From: Trichoplusia ni
Taxonomy: Eukaryota > Arthropoda > Insecta > Lepidoptera > Noctuidae
NCBI RefSeq assembly: GCF_003590095.1
Contig: NC_039499.1
Span: 1,116,001 to 1,180,000 of the forward strand
DNA length: 64,000 bases
Reading direction: 5' to 3'
Shown in pieces: positions 37,184-50,237 of the stretch. Every line of letters begins with the position of its first letter. Position 1 is the first letter of the stretch. The notes beneath the pieces are model-generated. The model was not told the origin of the DNA, made no database searches, and saw only the letters and a list, made by a program, of their open reading frames with translations. The position numbers and the translations under genes are program-made.

Positions 37184-37786
37184 TTATCTATACTTTGAAA
37201 GGTGTTTGAATGTGATTCACTTAAATAGTTTACGTCAGTTTTAAGTCTAGTTGTAGAGGTTATGTAATAATATCAATGTAGGCAAAACATTAAGTAAAAA
37301 CTCATATTATGATGATGCGGAAAAACATTTTCTTTTAATTTCGAAATTGAATAATAATAGTAAAAGAAAGGCACGAAGATTATATTCATAATCTGTTCGA
37401 TGCCACACCTGCAGTTTAGTCAGTACAACAAGTTTATCATTAGGTCAAAACAATCAGTACAACAGTTTTTAATTATCCCAGATCTTGTTGCCATGCAGAT
37501 TTTTTTCTAAAGCGAAATGGCCATATGACTATTAAATTCTAACGATGGTTAAATTTGGATTTTAGTGGCTCTGTTTTGTCCTATCACATCTGTTTTTTTT
37601 TATAACTAATTAGTTGATTACTTTAATTAACGCTCAAGGTATGACTTAAAGATAAGTCAGGCTCTCTATTACTATATTTTTTTCTAATATTAAGTATATA
37701 ATACCAGCCCATATACGTCCTATATGGAAGGATTGAGCATTGATCACCGAGCTTACTAACTAGTGGGAAAACTAGGGCGATTACAG

Positions 37787-38052
37787 GGCCCCAATTCTGC
37801 TATTTACAACGGTCGATAAATGAATGAAAATTGGCTCAAAACGACACTTTTCGTATACTCTTAAGCATTTTCCTACTTTTTCCTACACAATAATTGGAAA
37901 TTTATAATGGGATGGTACACTCAATACAATGAATTTTCGATTATTGTGTTGGCATAATGCTCAAGAGAGTAGGAATAATTGCAACTATATAATCGATAAT
38001 TTAATCCAATTGCCAGGCATTATCGGCCATTGTAAATAACAGAATCGGGGCC
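37787..38052. mobile_element. MITE with GGCCCC ends, copy 3
   Basis: The ends GGCCCCAATTCTGCTATTTA and AGAATCGGGGCC are inverse to each other, and the 3-base duplication CAG flanks them at 37784-37786 and 38053-38055. At 266 bp it is the longest intact copy here. It includes CTTAAGCATTTTCCTAC and its inverted counterpart. Confidence 0.75.
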
Positions 38053-38576
38053 CAGATTGCAATGTTCCAGGTTTCCGGACGATATTTTCCTTCAGCGCTT
38101 TTTAGAACAAGGAAACACTTTGAAAAGTCTAATTTTATTGTACATATCTAATGTTAAAGATAATTGTGGATGTTTTACGTAATAAACATTACGAAAATGC
38201 AATAAGCATCAATTGTTAGTCCACTAATAAATAATCCTAAACAACCCAACGACATTGTATAAAACTAAGAAATAAAAATCTGTCGTGAGTACATCTGTAC
38301 CAGGTTCGAAGCATTAACATAAAACACAAATAAATTACACAATTTAAGACGGCACTGTCTCTAGTATATCAATAAAACACAATATATTTTAAGTTCTTAA
38401 ATACTATTCAAATGCATTTTGTAGTGTAAATCTACTGTTTATGTAAATTATGTGGTTAGCTAAATTTTATGGACCATTTTTTATTGTTTTCAAACCGAAT
38501 TAAAAAATACGAAAATAATGAGTTTGTTTTCAACTGGCTGTTTAAAAATATAACAAGTATTGTAAATTGTAACTAA

Positions 38577-38796
38577 TCTATACTAATATCTATACTAATA
38601 TATAAAGCTGAAGAGTTTGTTTGTTTGTTTGTTTGAACGCGCTAATCTCAGGATCTACTGGTTCGAATTGAAAAATTCTTTTTGTGTTGAATAGACCTTT
38701 TATCAAGGAAGGCTATAGGCTATATAACATCACGCTGCGACTAATAGGAGCGAAGATACAATCGATCACGTGGACGAAGTCGCGGGCAACTGCTAG
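38577..38796 (+). mobile_element. Helitron-like element, full-length copy
   Basis: It runs from TCTATACTAATA (the start motif is doubled, at 38577 and 38589) through GAGTTTGTTTGTTTGTTTG, CGCTGCGACTAATAGGAGCG and GACGAAGTCGCGGGCAACTG to CTAG, followed by T. No inverted repeats or target duplication are seen, as expected for a Helitron. It has no coding capacity. Confidence 0.65.
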
Positions 38797-39004
38797 TGAA
38801 ACAATAAAATTATTATCTATTTAAAATTGAAACCGCATTACCTCAAAGAATTATACAGTTTTTCATAAGCAAGTCCTCAAAACGAATTTATTTAAATATT
38901 CAGAACTGGTCGTTTAAAAATAGAACGTAGTATTTTTTTTATTTCATATTAGTAGACAATCGAAATACCAGAGGGTCTACCACGACACCTTTGAATAATA
39001 TTGT

Positions 39005-39065
39005 TGCAGTTATTAGAAAGAGATGGCGCTCTACACCATGTATTGCTCTGTCCCGCTTCAATAAC
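39005..39065 (-). repeat. Repeat family D, copy 2
   Basis: AGAGATGGCGCTCTACACCA and CTGTCCCGCTTC are the reverse complement of the family D core (GCGGGACAGCGCTATACAC... AGAGCGGCATCTCT) seen at 42672. Confidence 0.55.
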
Positions 39066-39426
39066 ATTAATTTGAGAGGTGGCAATAGGCCCCCTGAAGT
39101 ATCATTTATCATTCTTGATGTCTGAAATAGGAATTTGCGTAGAATTATTCGTGGTAATGACCAGACTATGATGGCCTTCAAATATTTTTCAATAACAACT
39201 TCTAAGCCGGTTTACAACCGAAATACTACTGGCAGACGGTGTTCTTACGTATCGCACAGGTGGTCTTTACGGTAGCTGGATGATAATTTTTATATTTTTT
39301 AGTGCAGTAGTGATAAAAATATTCTTTTCCTTCTTCAGAATATCCATTAATTAGTGAAGGGTGGGCGATATGGGGTGATGTCTATATAACTTTGGGCTTA
39401 TTGATTATGATTTTGATTTTCAATAA

Positions 39427-39613
39427 TCTATACTTCAATATACCATTCATCGAGGAAGGTTTAAGGCTATATAACATGACGCTGCAACTAATAGGAACGA
39501 AGATACAATGGAACATGTGGCAAAAACGAGGAAAATATTCCTCTTCGAGGGCTTCCGTTCAAAAATTCCTTATATCTTTTAACTACGCGGACAAAGTCGC
39601 GGGCAACAGATAG
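39427..39613 (+). mobile_element. Helitron-like element, left part deleted
   Basis: TCTATACT is followed directly by the mid-element phrase CATTCATCGAGGAAGG, then ACGCTGCAACTAATAGGAACG and AAAGTCGCGGGCAACAGATAG. The terminal CTAG has become ATAG. The copy is decayed. Confidence 0.55.
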
Positions 39614-39614
39614 T

Positions 39615-42600
39615 ACGATATATATCTAGATACATTATCTTACATTAGATGAAAACGTAGAAAGAAAAGTAAGTGTTTTTGTAAACTGTAAGGTTTTACT
39701 TCTGGATATGAACTCAAATCCTATTCTAATAAAGTACTTGAGCTTTTTATTAAAAAAATACTTGAAAATAATGATCATAATTTCTCGTGCTCACCCTCTA
39801 ATTTAACAATTAAACGAGGCCATTTAAAATGGTGTCCTAAATTTACTACATTTTTCCGTAGAGCTTGGAATATTACCAAGACGTGCAAATTTTTGTAACT
39901 GCCCCTGACACGATAACCTGTGTCAAGGAGTTCTCTGAATGAATTATTTATTTAATATTATTATTTATTCATAAATCAAGACCTTCTTTGGGAAGAAATT
40001 ATTTCATTTTAAGACTAAGGAAAGTATCTAAATTATTTGCGAATGGGTAAAATATACTATATCTATATAATAGAACAATCATACCATTTTTAAACTGAAA
40101 AACTTATACTTTTTTTATAAACTATAAAAACGTTAACGCCAAACAAATGAATTTCGGTAGTCGATGATATACCATAAAGGTAAAAAAGATCAAAAACGAT
40201 TATGTAATTCTATATAAGAATGCATTAGAAAAACCAGTGGAAAAATATAGGGAGATATTCCCAAAACATTTCTGAAGAAAACCCAAGTTGCATAACGATG
40301 TGACTTTGCGTGTTTGCGGTCTCATAATTAATTCTTCATCAGATTATCATTACTAAAAATCTCCATTTCATTTGGTTTTTTCCTTAACGTGACCATTTCA
40401 TTTGTGTCCGTGCGCCACAGAATCAAGAAGAATAACATGGAAAAACCATAACTTTCGAATGCGTCCCTCCTTTTAACCAATCGCATATTGCATCAGACTA
40501 TCGATTCAATACAAGAAAGCTAGGGAAATAACAGCTATTATGAAAATTACTAAGGGTTGCTTCGGAGTACTTTAAACTCCCTGACAGAAAGGTATTAATA
40601 ATTAATTGTACAACAAGTTCTGGTCTTTGATACGCCGTCACTTAAAGACTATAATTTACGTCTAAGAATACATGAAAGAGTATACATAGTACTATGAGTA
40701 GTAAGTTTATTATGTTAGGTGATAGATCATGGCCGGTGCTCGAACCCGGCAGAGACAACATAATTACGAGTACATAGTAAACAAGATGAACCAGAAGTGA
40801 TTACGCAACTTCAGTATGTTTACCAAGGTCTCCTAATCAACCAATAAATTATCGTTTAGCGGTACTTTTGGTTGGACAATAACAACGCTTGAAGGACATG
40901 GCTGAGTTCATGTAACATGCACGTGGACTATAGTTAAGGTCACTGTTTTGTTGTAGATTAATTAGCTTGTATTATTTACAGCGTAGTAAAACCAGAGTAG
41001 GTGTGTGTTAGAGTACATTCGTGTGATGTTTTGTCAGCTACGAGTATTGCGTGTTGTAGATATATTTCTTTTACCTAAATAATTTTGGAGGATTTGTAGT
41101 TCTTTAATAAGATACTAAAGACTTTCAGAGAAATCTGAGCAGATTTGCTAGTACTTCGTATTATCCATAAGGCACTTTAGGCCAGTGCCATTATGACCAA
41201 GGGCCCACCATGACTAGGGGCCTAGTTTTTTGCCCCGAGGCCTCTGAACCCGTAGATCCGGCCGTGAGTACCTATATAAAAAACGAATACAATATTTCCA
41301 TCCAATTTCCTGATGTTAATACCTAGGGTTCATATAATTGCAGGTACAAAAGCCGAATCACACGAAATCTCGAAAGTTATGATTGTAAAAGCCAAATTAA
41401 GCTGTATCGTGGTCTACCGTGCCTCTACGTGCAAGCATAAATCGTTCACACTCATAATTTAGCGTGGTACCAACCGAGCCGTGGTACCGCTTTAAGCTAC
41501 CAAAGTGTTACAGCCTAACTTATTTAAGTACCTATAACGGGTGTTGATTTAATGTATTTAGCGCTGAAAACGTGCCGGTAGTGTCACGTTGCTGTACTAC
41601 ACCCACAGCCTGTCTTGTAAGTCTTACTACCTATTTAGTTCAATTACCTTATTTTAAAGGATGATAACTAAATGAGGTTAGAGTTATTTTTTTTATTACG
41701 AAAAGGCACTACATTGTCTTTGAAAATAGTGTTAAATATGTATGGAAAGGAATCATACCAATCATTGGAAAATAAAGGCTATTGTTTAAACGTTCTGCAG
41801 CTCAAAAAAAAACTCTCTTTCCTTTAAACAGTTCAAGTTACTATTAATTAAGATACAAGGTAACTAAAAGCAACAACAATTTCCTAAATAGAGGCAAAAG
41901 CTATCTCTTATATAATAGAACACAAACAGTTCAATAATACTAACGAACAGCTACTGTAATATATCCCACACTGATATGAATCTTTATTACAGTTTATTGA
42001 CCAGATATCGCGTAATTTTCCAAGACAACATAATTACTAGGAAAATTACTATCTTAGTACGTTAGTACCACTTTAAGCTGACCTAGCTCGTACGTTTGTA
42101 AATAAATCACAAAGTGTAAGTTTACATTGGCAAGGAAAAAGATGTCCAATTCGCTTCGTCGACCTTGTCGTCTGCAGTTCTGCACACCTTCGGGCTCTCT
42201 TACGCAACTCAGGTCAAGGGTGGAAAGGCGCCGGACTCATTTTTGGCTGTCTTACGAGTACCAACACATATACAATGCTAATTTTATCCTTCTCAAATAA
42301 AACACTGCATTTAAATCTTGAGTACAGTACCTACGGATTACAAATGTGTGTAGAGATACTTCAAATTATATGATTCAAATATTACGTAACACACGCAAGC
42401 TCAATTGTTACAGCGTCATTAATCAAACGACTGACGTAATAATTAGGAAAATCGTAGGAACTACGAAAGAAAACGACAAAAAAATAACCATTCAATAAAA
42501 TTTTAAATAAAACATAAATATTATAAATATTAGCGAACTGACATAATATATGGATAACAGTCGTAAAGTCAATCGCCTCTTATTTCAAGCCGACACTTCA

Positions 42601-43960
42601 TTCCGAGAAATTTAAGTGATAAACAGTCCAATAGACACCTGTGAGTCTACCAGTATGTATTAAATATTATAGTAGTTGTGCAAGCGGGACAGCGCTATAC
42701 ACGGCTTAGAGCGGCATCTCTTTTCCACATCCGCATCATATTACTTTAAATCGTAGTGGTAGGCCCCTGTGCGAGTGGGTGTTAGCGTTCAAAGTCGAAA
42801 AATATACATAATATAGATATTTTTCTACATAATAAGCCATTAAACACTTATGTACGTCGCATAATGGATTTGTGCAGACAAATTTATTGGTTTCGTCCGA
42901 ATTTAAGAATGTGCTCGCGGCGCCAAACTGCTTTTTGTAAGGCACGACCTTGACATGTCTGATCACAGCGAAACCTGTTGTAGCGCTAAAAGTAAAAGCT
43001 TTCGCCAATCCAGTAACTATATGTGTAAGTATGACATCATTTACTTTCCATTATAAACATCACCTATTTTTTGCGGGGAACTTCCATTCAAAATTTTGTT
43101 CGACGCAACGTAACTTGGTTATCCTGTTGCAACGTTGTTTGTTTATAGGTTGCTACGATTCACTATTATTCATTTCATAAACACTGAAGTACACCCTGTA
43201 TAAACATACCAGTATTCACACAATAGTACAAACCTCAAAAAGCATGAACAATTTAATCACTATCAAGATCATATAAAAACCATCATCGACTTTAAGGTAC
43301 CTCTTATCAGTATATCCCTTAACAGACGTGTTTTATTACTACCAGCCATTGATTATAAATTATTCATAATAGTAAATTAATAGGATAATAACTATGAGAA
43401 AAAAATTGTATATTAGCTTAATATTTGAATAACAGGTATGCTCGTATCAACAAGAATATCATGATGTCATCTTGAATGAAAGCTTACAGCGCTTGCGCAA
43501 TATTTTTTTCCTTCGGTACGTTAAGTACATACGTCCGCTCATCTATACCGGTCTGTTAATCGAAAATGAACTGTATTCCTTTGACATAAAATTCATGTTG
43601 GTTGATGTTGTATGAGCTGTGTGGTCTGGTGAACCATTAAGCTTTTTATCTTTATTGCTCGTCTGCATTACGTCTACTGCTGTAATTATTTAATTTATAT
43701 TACTAGAAATAGTACTAAGAATAGATAATGTAGAGGACCTCCAACTTTTAATGTTATAATTAGCAGTTGTGGAAGATAGTTGTGCTTTACGCAGTGTTCT
43801 GCGCAGTCACACTCTACAACTATAGTAAAATAAAACTAGCAAGAGGTTGCACTAAAAAAGTTGATTCTTACTATACAGTCTCAGAAAAAACTGTATTTGA
43901 GATTAGAGCCTCCTTTTAAGAAAGTTATGTTTGTATTAGGACACCCCGATCTTCATAGGG
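39615..43960. other. Gene-free stretch
   Basis: No gene or RNA is recognised. A possible decayed SINE B-box (GTGCTCGAACCCGGC) is at about 40737. GC-richer patches at 41170-41275 (GGGCCCACCATGACTAGGGG) and 42125-42245 may be old repeats. Family D copy 3 lies at 42672-42730. Confidence 0.5.
42672..42730 (+). repeat. Repeat family D, copy 3
   Basis: GTTGTGCAAGCGGGACAGCG...TTAGAGCGGCATCTCTTTTC shares core and order with copies at 34030 and 39005. Confidence 0.55.
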
Positions 43961-43964
43961 CATT

Positions 43965-44280
43965 ATCTAGGGCCTTGGATAGGGATTGAATGGACATTGG
44001 ACCAAAATTGACACGATTCGTACACCAACCAACCAACGTATGACGGGCCTGTTGGTCTAGTGGTTAGTGACCCTGACTGCTATACCGGAGGTCGTGGGTT
44101 CGATTCCCGCCCAGGACAAATGATGTGTGATGAGCATGATCATTTGTTCTGGTGTCTGGGTGTAATTTATCTATAATATGTATGTATTTAGAAATATATA
44201 AGTAAGTTTATCAGTTGTCTGGTTACCATAACACAAGCTCTGCTTAGCTTGGGATCAGATAACCGTGTGTGAGTTGTCCC

Positions 44281-44312
<32 letters not shown>

Positions 44313-44498
44313 TTTTTTGTTAGGCGGGGGAATCCTCATACTCCTAAGCATTTTACAAACACAATAATTGGAAATTCATTGTATTGACCGTGAGTGTTCT
44401 GTCCCGTACTGAATTTACGAAAGTGTGAATACGAATAGTGTCATTTTAATCTAATTTTCATTCTTTCGTCGGCCATTGTAAAAAGCGGAATCGGGGCC
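43965..44498. mobile_element. MITE copy 4 split by a SINE
   Basis: The right end (GCGGAATCGGGGCC at 44498, followed by CTG) and interior (CTCCTAAGCATTTTACAAAC) are clear. The left arm appears before the SINE as AAAATTGACACGATTCGTAC at about 44003-44022, which matches the interior of copies 2 and 3. The outer left end is too diverged to place exactly. I infer that the SINE at 44043-44307 inserted into this copy. Confidence 0.5.
44043..44307 (+). mobile_element. tRNA-derived SINE with poly(A) tail
   Basis: The head GGGCCTGTTGGTCTAGTGG carries an A-box and GTGGGTTCGATTCCCGCC a B-box, about 35 bases apart as in tRNA. The body includes GAGCATGATCATTTGTTCTG and GCTTAGCTTGGGATCAG, and it ends in 27 consecutive A (44281-44307). 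The long pure A tail suggests a relatively recent insertion. Confidence 0.75.
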
Positions 44499-45487
44499 CT
44501 GAAGTAAAACATGCTATAATCCAAATACTGTGACTAATTGTGTGTCGCAGTTGCAGTAATCTGTCACTAAAACTATTACCAACTCACACACACATCTTAT
44601 GACTCAGTCTGATCTTCAATAACTTTCCATGACATCTTAGAATAAGTACGCTATTGGCCATCAACGGCCCATGATAATGACACATTACAAACTACAATAC
44701 TGTTTTTATCTATACACCACACCTTATAAGGCGTAGCAAATTGATATTTGTTATCTAAGTCTATTGAAACCTCTTTCAAATATTCTTAAGGCTTCATAAA
44801 ATGAGTTGTGTAAATACATACGAAGAATAGTGTCGAGAAAAATGGAAACCAAGTGCGATTCAGACTCGAAAGAAAAACGAATTTTCGTCAAACATCGGCC
44901 TCTGGTCACATTTTTTGAACTGTCTAGGTACATATCACGATTCATAAGATACAGTCTGGTGTCAGACGGATGGACAGACTTTGGGACCCTACTGTAACAC
45001 TTCGGTTTTACCCTATATTTAAGAATCGGACATATCTTCTGAGATAAAGAGAGCCGGTATTATTGGTAATAGTCGAGTTTTCAACAACACTGTCGGTTCC
45101 AAAAAAACAAACAAATAAAAAGTGGATAAAACGTTTATTTGTGACGTAAGAAAGAATAAAGATCTCGTTTTATCTGAACACTTCTCCGCGGGATAAACAA
45201 CTTGATGAATGGTGTGTACCAACATCGATTTTTTCATTAGTCACAATCAAATAAATAATAAACTATTGGAACTTTTGGGGTTTCTGAAAGAAATTAACAG
45301 TCAAGACGTATTTTCTTAGTTAATTAAATAGAAAAAAATACATGAAAACTTTTCATAAATTGAAAGGAACGGCAAACAAATCAAATGCTTGATGAAATTC
45401 AAATAAAATTCAGAACATTTTCTTTCTGAAATGGCGTCGTCATTTTATCAGTGGCCACTTGTGTCGATATAAAACTCATATTATTCA
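44499..45487. other. Gene-free stretch with a repeat scrap
   Basis: No gene is seen. Apart from the family R head fragment at 44939-45018, nothing is recognised. Overlapping short frames on both strands at 44750-45000 show no domain. Confidence 0.5.
44939..45018 (-). repeat. Family R head fragment
   Basis: TTCATAAGATACAGTCTGGT, GTCAGACGGATGGACAGA and GGGACCCTACTG...TTTTACCCTATA are the reverse complement of the head at 59357-59465. Confidence 0.5.
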
Positions 45488-45744
45488 CTAGCTGCTGCCC
45501 GCGACTTCGTCCCCGTGGGTAGAAGATATAAGTTATGATTTATACCTGCCCTGCTTTTTTGACATTTTCCATTGTATCTTCGCTCCTATTAGTCGCAGCG
45601 TGATGGTTTATAGCCTAAAGCCTTCCTCGATGAATGGTCTATTCTACACAAAAATAATTTTTCAATTTGGACCAGTAGTTCCTGAGATTAGAGCGTTCAA
45701 ACAAACAAACAAACAAACTCTTCAGCTTTATATATTAGTATAGA
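45488..45744 (-). mobile_element. Helitron-like element, full-length copy
   Basis: On the plus strand it begins CTAGCTGCTGCCCGCGACTT and ends TTAGTATAGA, the reverse of the family's CTAG and TCTATACTAA termini. The interior has CGCTCCTATTAGTCGCAGCG and a CAAA tandem run (45697-45720). It is the closest relative of the copy at 63366-63620. Confidence 0.65.
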
Positions 45745-46634
45745 TATAGATTAGTATATATGTGATGGATCATCAAAATGAATGTCAATAACATCCATTT
45801 TGTGATTGAATATCTTCTAATCATTTCCCCAATATACAAACCAAAGTCAAGTAAGCTCAATATTCATCTCAACATTACTTAAGCCACTGAAATTTAGGGA
45901 CTCCGTATCCCTTAATTTGAATTACCGTTTACTTACAAAACACAATTTATATCAGTACTCAGTATTACTGTTTAGACTTTGAACTGTTCGCAACGTAGTT
46001 ACGAAAAGGCTGTGAGGCTGTGACATTGAAACAGTATCAACGTTACTTTAAATAATTCATCAATTGTATTATTTCGTGACTCTAATGAACGTTGTATTGC
46101 TATTGTACACACGACATGTACCTACCCACATATGCGTGGATATAATAGGGCTCAGTAGATATAATAGGTCTGTTTGTTTTACACATCGTTACAACAAACC
46201 TTTTTTGTATTTAAAATACTTGAACCGTGTATCGTTTATCGTAGGGCTTTACATAACCATACGTTTTAATTGCTACAAGCGAAATTCAGCAAGAGTTGCG
46301 AATATGATATATTGCTAAAATAAAACATCAATTTATTTAGATCATGGACGCACATTTTCTGCAATCCACAATTCCGTTCAGCCGACATCTTTACCATCTG
46401 TTTAAAATCTTATTAATTTATCTGTTTGCCTTGATGTAAGGAATTATATTAGTGGCGTGCTCGATTTTTAACTTTTTTATGTTACGAAAGCGTGCAAAAT
46501 TAGATGATGTTAGTGACCTTACGCACAGAACCGTTACGCAAAGGTCCACAACGTTACCCAATGATTGTCTTTTCTGACTGTAATTCAACTCATGTAAATA
46601 ACTTTGACTGATGATTTCCACTATTCTTTTCTAC

Positions 46635-46670
46635 GTAGTAGTGTAAGTAGTGTAAGTAGTGTAGGTAGTG
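46635..46670. repeat. Short tandem repeat (GTAGTGTAA)n
   Basis: About four imperfect 9-base units (GTAGTGTAA, GTAGTGTAA, GTAGTGTAG, GTAGTG) follow one another. Confidence 0.7.
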
Positions 46671-49578
46671 AAAGTTTAGTCAATTGTACTTTTTTGTGTA
46701 AGTATATTTTTTTTTGTAAAGATTTTATTTCGATTTCCTTTAGCTTATTTCTTTCGGAACTACATCTGATATTTTCTCAATAAACATTTGGTATTCAAAT
46801 ATGATTCTCACGCCTATAGTCTCGTGAAGAAAGTTCCGAGCCTTTACGACTTCGGGGTATCATAAATTGTCCAGTTTTATTACATCATATAGTAGCGTCG
46901 ACACTGACTATTCATACCTCGTTACTAAAGGATTGATATTCTTCGTATACGTCATCAATGGGCGTGGTTGTTACGCAAAATTTTGTCATCCAATGTTGCA
47001 GAATGTTCAAGGCAGTCTTTACCTTGCGTTACATCTTGACACAGTCCTGAATCGAACCTAGACATTGAAAACGTACCGATATGTAGAAATAAAACTAATT
47101 TAAAATATACACGTATTTGAGTTTACTTGACGACAGTTTTAAGATATTCTGTTTATGTTTCTAACCGCAATGCGGTGCGATTTGGACTAATGAAATTGCG
47201 GTATAGTTTCATCTGTTTTCACTAGAATAATATCGTTTCAAGTCTAAAGTTCACATTTTCAGGGTTGCACCCGTCTGTTATTTATTATTGATAAGTCTGG
47301 CATCAGGGTGTCTTTTGTTTGTTCTTCTTCTTTATGTCGTCAATTAACTAATAATTAAATCAAGGCTGAGTAACGGAAATTCCAGTCAAATATTGATAGA
47401 TTACATTTTGTTTCAAAACAAGGTCTTTTTCACCTATTTTAACGAAATCTTCAGCGACGTGAAGCCAACTCCAAAATGAAGTTTTTTATAACTAATTAAA
47501 TTTCATTATTTCCCATTAAAATAATGTATTACCTACACATAAAAACATGTTCCATAAATCAATCATTAAAATAGATAGTAAAACAATTATAGCTATGGCT
47601 TAGCGCCAGGCGACCCCGGCATTGATATTCTAACGAGGAAAACGACGCAACTAATGCACTTAGAACATTAGCAGGATATTTATCTCCGTCGCCAGATCTA
47701 CATTAATAGACCTAATGAATGTGACTCTTAATCATATTAATTAGACAAGATTCGCTCGAAATTTTCCTCATATTGTTGACTCAAAATTATTATTGTTTAC
47801 CGTGGAAATAACTGCGTTATGTAATGCGTTTTAAGAGACCTCTATCATACTTAATGTCTAAGTCGGGTTCCTTTTTAGGTCTTGAGTCAAACAGGCGGGT
47901 TTCCGACACTGCGTTTGCCGATTACCGGTCTACTTTACGGATGCAGAAGACGGAAGACCGAGTGTGTGTGATCGTTTCTGTGCATATTAAGTACTAAAAT
48001 ATTTTTTAAATAAAAAAAAAAGTACATTCTTAAGTACAATGAAAACGAGGCTGTTAATGTGAAACAAAATGTAAATATTTCCTTTGTTCATTGTTTGTTG
48101 ACTAAAGAATTCTCTTTTAAGGGTTTCTTAAGCTTTACGTAAATTCCCCGAAGCCTTAATTATTAAAAGGGTGTTTGTCACTTCTGGGTTTTCCTAGTTT
48201 GTTTAGAGGGGAAGATTACTGCAATATTGAGTATTGATTACTATGGCAAGGGGAACGGTATTAGGTATATTTTAAATTTCATGTTAGGCGTGACACGACG
48301 TATTTTCCAGTGTGGAGCAAATATGCTTTACTTGCCGTAGATGTATAAATATTACTATAGGAAGTTATATACCTGCTTAATGATATGTAATATTATTTAT
48401 TTCAGGCACTATTTGGGTGATTTAGGTCATGTATAGGTGACGTATAGTTTTGAAACATTATAGGTGCCTTCCGTATTTACTCAAGCGGTTCATGACTACA
48501 GATTATCATTAGTGTAAAGTATTTTCTCAAGTTTCAGAAAACGACTCAAATATACCCTATATTAAATTAATTAGGGATTCACAAAAAACAAAATCATATC
48601 ACGAAGCAACCCACATTCCCGACAAGCCCCTCGTAGATCACATAATGTTCGTAGATTACCAAACAACAAAGCTTAAAACATTTAAATATCTCCTTACACT
48701 TAAACGAAAACTCGATTTGATACTTTTTAGTAAAAACAAATAAGAATGTTTATTAATAAAGCCTCACGTGCCTCTACATGTGAGAGTTCTAAACAGCAGA
48801 CCAGATAAGGGACAAATCCATTGTTTATGCATACAACACACAATGGGGTCAATGTCAGTAATTATCATTAATTCATTAGTGAGATTCTCGGGTTCGGCCC
48901 CATTCAGGGATTTTCATTGCATTGCAACGCAATCTATGTACATTTTAAATTGATGTTTCTACTCTCGTTTGTGCATGAGTTTTAGATATGAAAGGTATTT
49001 CATAGACCATTGTCGACGTCAGAAGTGACGGTGATTTGTTAAAAAAAAATGAGTGGAGTGTCATATGACCAATGCCACTTAACATTTTACGAGTGTGATA
49101 CTTTAAATTAATGTTTACTAAAGTATACATTTGTTTTTGTTTTATTATTTTACTCATACTCATTCTCTAACTTATCGTAATGTTTACTTTCATAGTATTT
49201 ATATTTTTTCATTTGTCCCTTGTAATCGGAAAAACCTTTTTTAATTCTCGCGAATGTACTATCTGAATGCGATTTAAAAATTTGCAACCGACATACCCCA
49301 AGCTGTATTTCTAGGGTTTTCATGCCGAAATTGTAGCATGTTCACCTCTAGATTTGTTATGAATCAAAATATAATTATAAAAAACTTCAATTAAATGTAG
49401 CCAAAAGCTATCGACAAAAACAAATGTACCTATCAAATTACATAACGTATTTTTCTGTTACGTATTTAACGTACTGTATTTACGAGCTCATAAAACAATT
49501 GACTATAGCTATTACAAAATTTGTAAACACACGACCGCGTCTCGGTACAATTGATGTGCATTGAGTTGCGCCATTCGG

Positions 49579-49617
49579 TGACGTCACGTGGCAAGGATAA
49601 TAGTTTCACCTTGACCT
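49579..49617. promoter_or_regulatory. Candidate regulatory cluster: CRE, E-box and a nuclear-receptor direct repeat
   Basis: TGACGTCA (49579-49586) overlaps CACGTG (49585-49590). Fifteen bases on, TCACCTTGACCT (49606-49617) reads on the minus strand as AGGTCA directly joined to AGGTGA, a DR0 arrangement. The cluster lies in a GC-richer patch. Binding is not shown by sequence alone. Confidence 0.3.
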
Positions 49618-50130
49618 TAGGCTAATGTCAGCATGGCGCCTGCACTCGTCTGCGCGTGCGCGCTTATGTAACACATCGTGATAAGCTTTGTGCACAGGAA
49701 ATGCAGCTGTCAGACAACAGACAGCACTACACATTTATTAACGTTGTAATTCAATTATTTTAAACGCCCATTTATTGCCCAGATTACATTTCCAACAAGT
49801 AATTATATCTCAATTTGTTTTTTATGTCTTTAAAGTTACATTTATTGCTTGCGATACATAGCTTTAATTATAAGATGGGCATAAAAAACTTGTTATGGAC
49901 CCACAAATGTCAACTTTTACATGTAAAAATTATTTTTACGAGAGAAGAGGGAGAGGGATTCAATTAGGACATTTTGCAGCCCGCATCATTTTGCTTTTAA
50001 GTATGACAACGAATACATTAAATCCAGTTATTTTGTGAAATAAAATTGTATTAATTGGGTCGCTTAGTAACAGAGGAAGACTAAGTAGCAGAGTCCATAA
50101 TTCACAAAAATGAATTAGAAATGTTACTAA

Positions 50131-50237
50131 TATCGTGTTGCCCAGGTAACTGGGTTGAGTAGGTCAGAAAGGCAGTCGCTCCTTGTAAAACACTGGTACT
50201 AAAACCGACCCCAACGTAGTAGGGAAAAGGCTAGGAT
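50131..50237 (+). repeat. SINE family A 3' fragment
   Basis: TATCGTGTTGCCCAGGTAAC, CTCCTTGTAAAACACTGGTA and CCGACCCCAACGTAGTAGGG are the last third of the family A element, 5'-truncated and with a short internal deletion. Confidence 0.65.

Larger units (their letters stand above)
45745..50130. other. Gene-free stretch
   Basis: No gene is recognised. A 9-base tandem run lies at 46635-46670 and a cluster of regulatory motifs at 49579-49617. The segment 49500-49740 is richer in GC than the rest. Plus-strand frames at 46064-46318 and 46867-47061 have no domain. Confidence 0.5.

Noticed and set aside
44281..44307. Long A run as a possible processed pseudogene tail
   Set aside because: It directly follows a tRNA-headed SINE body, which explains it.
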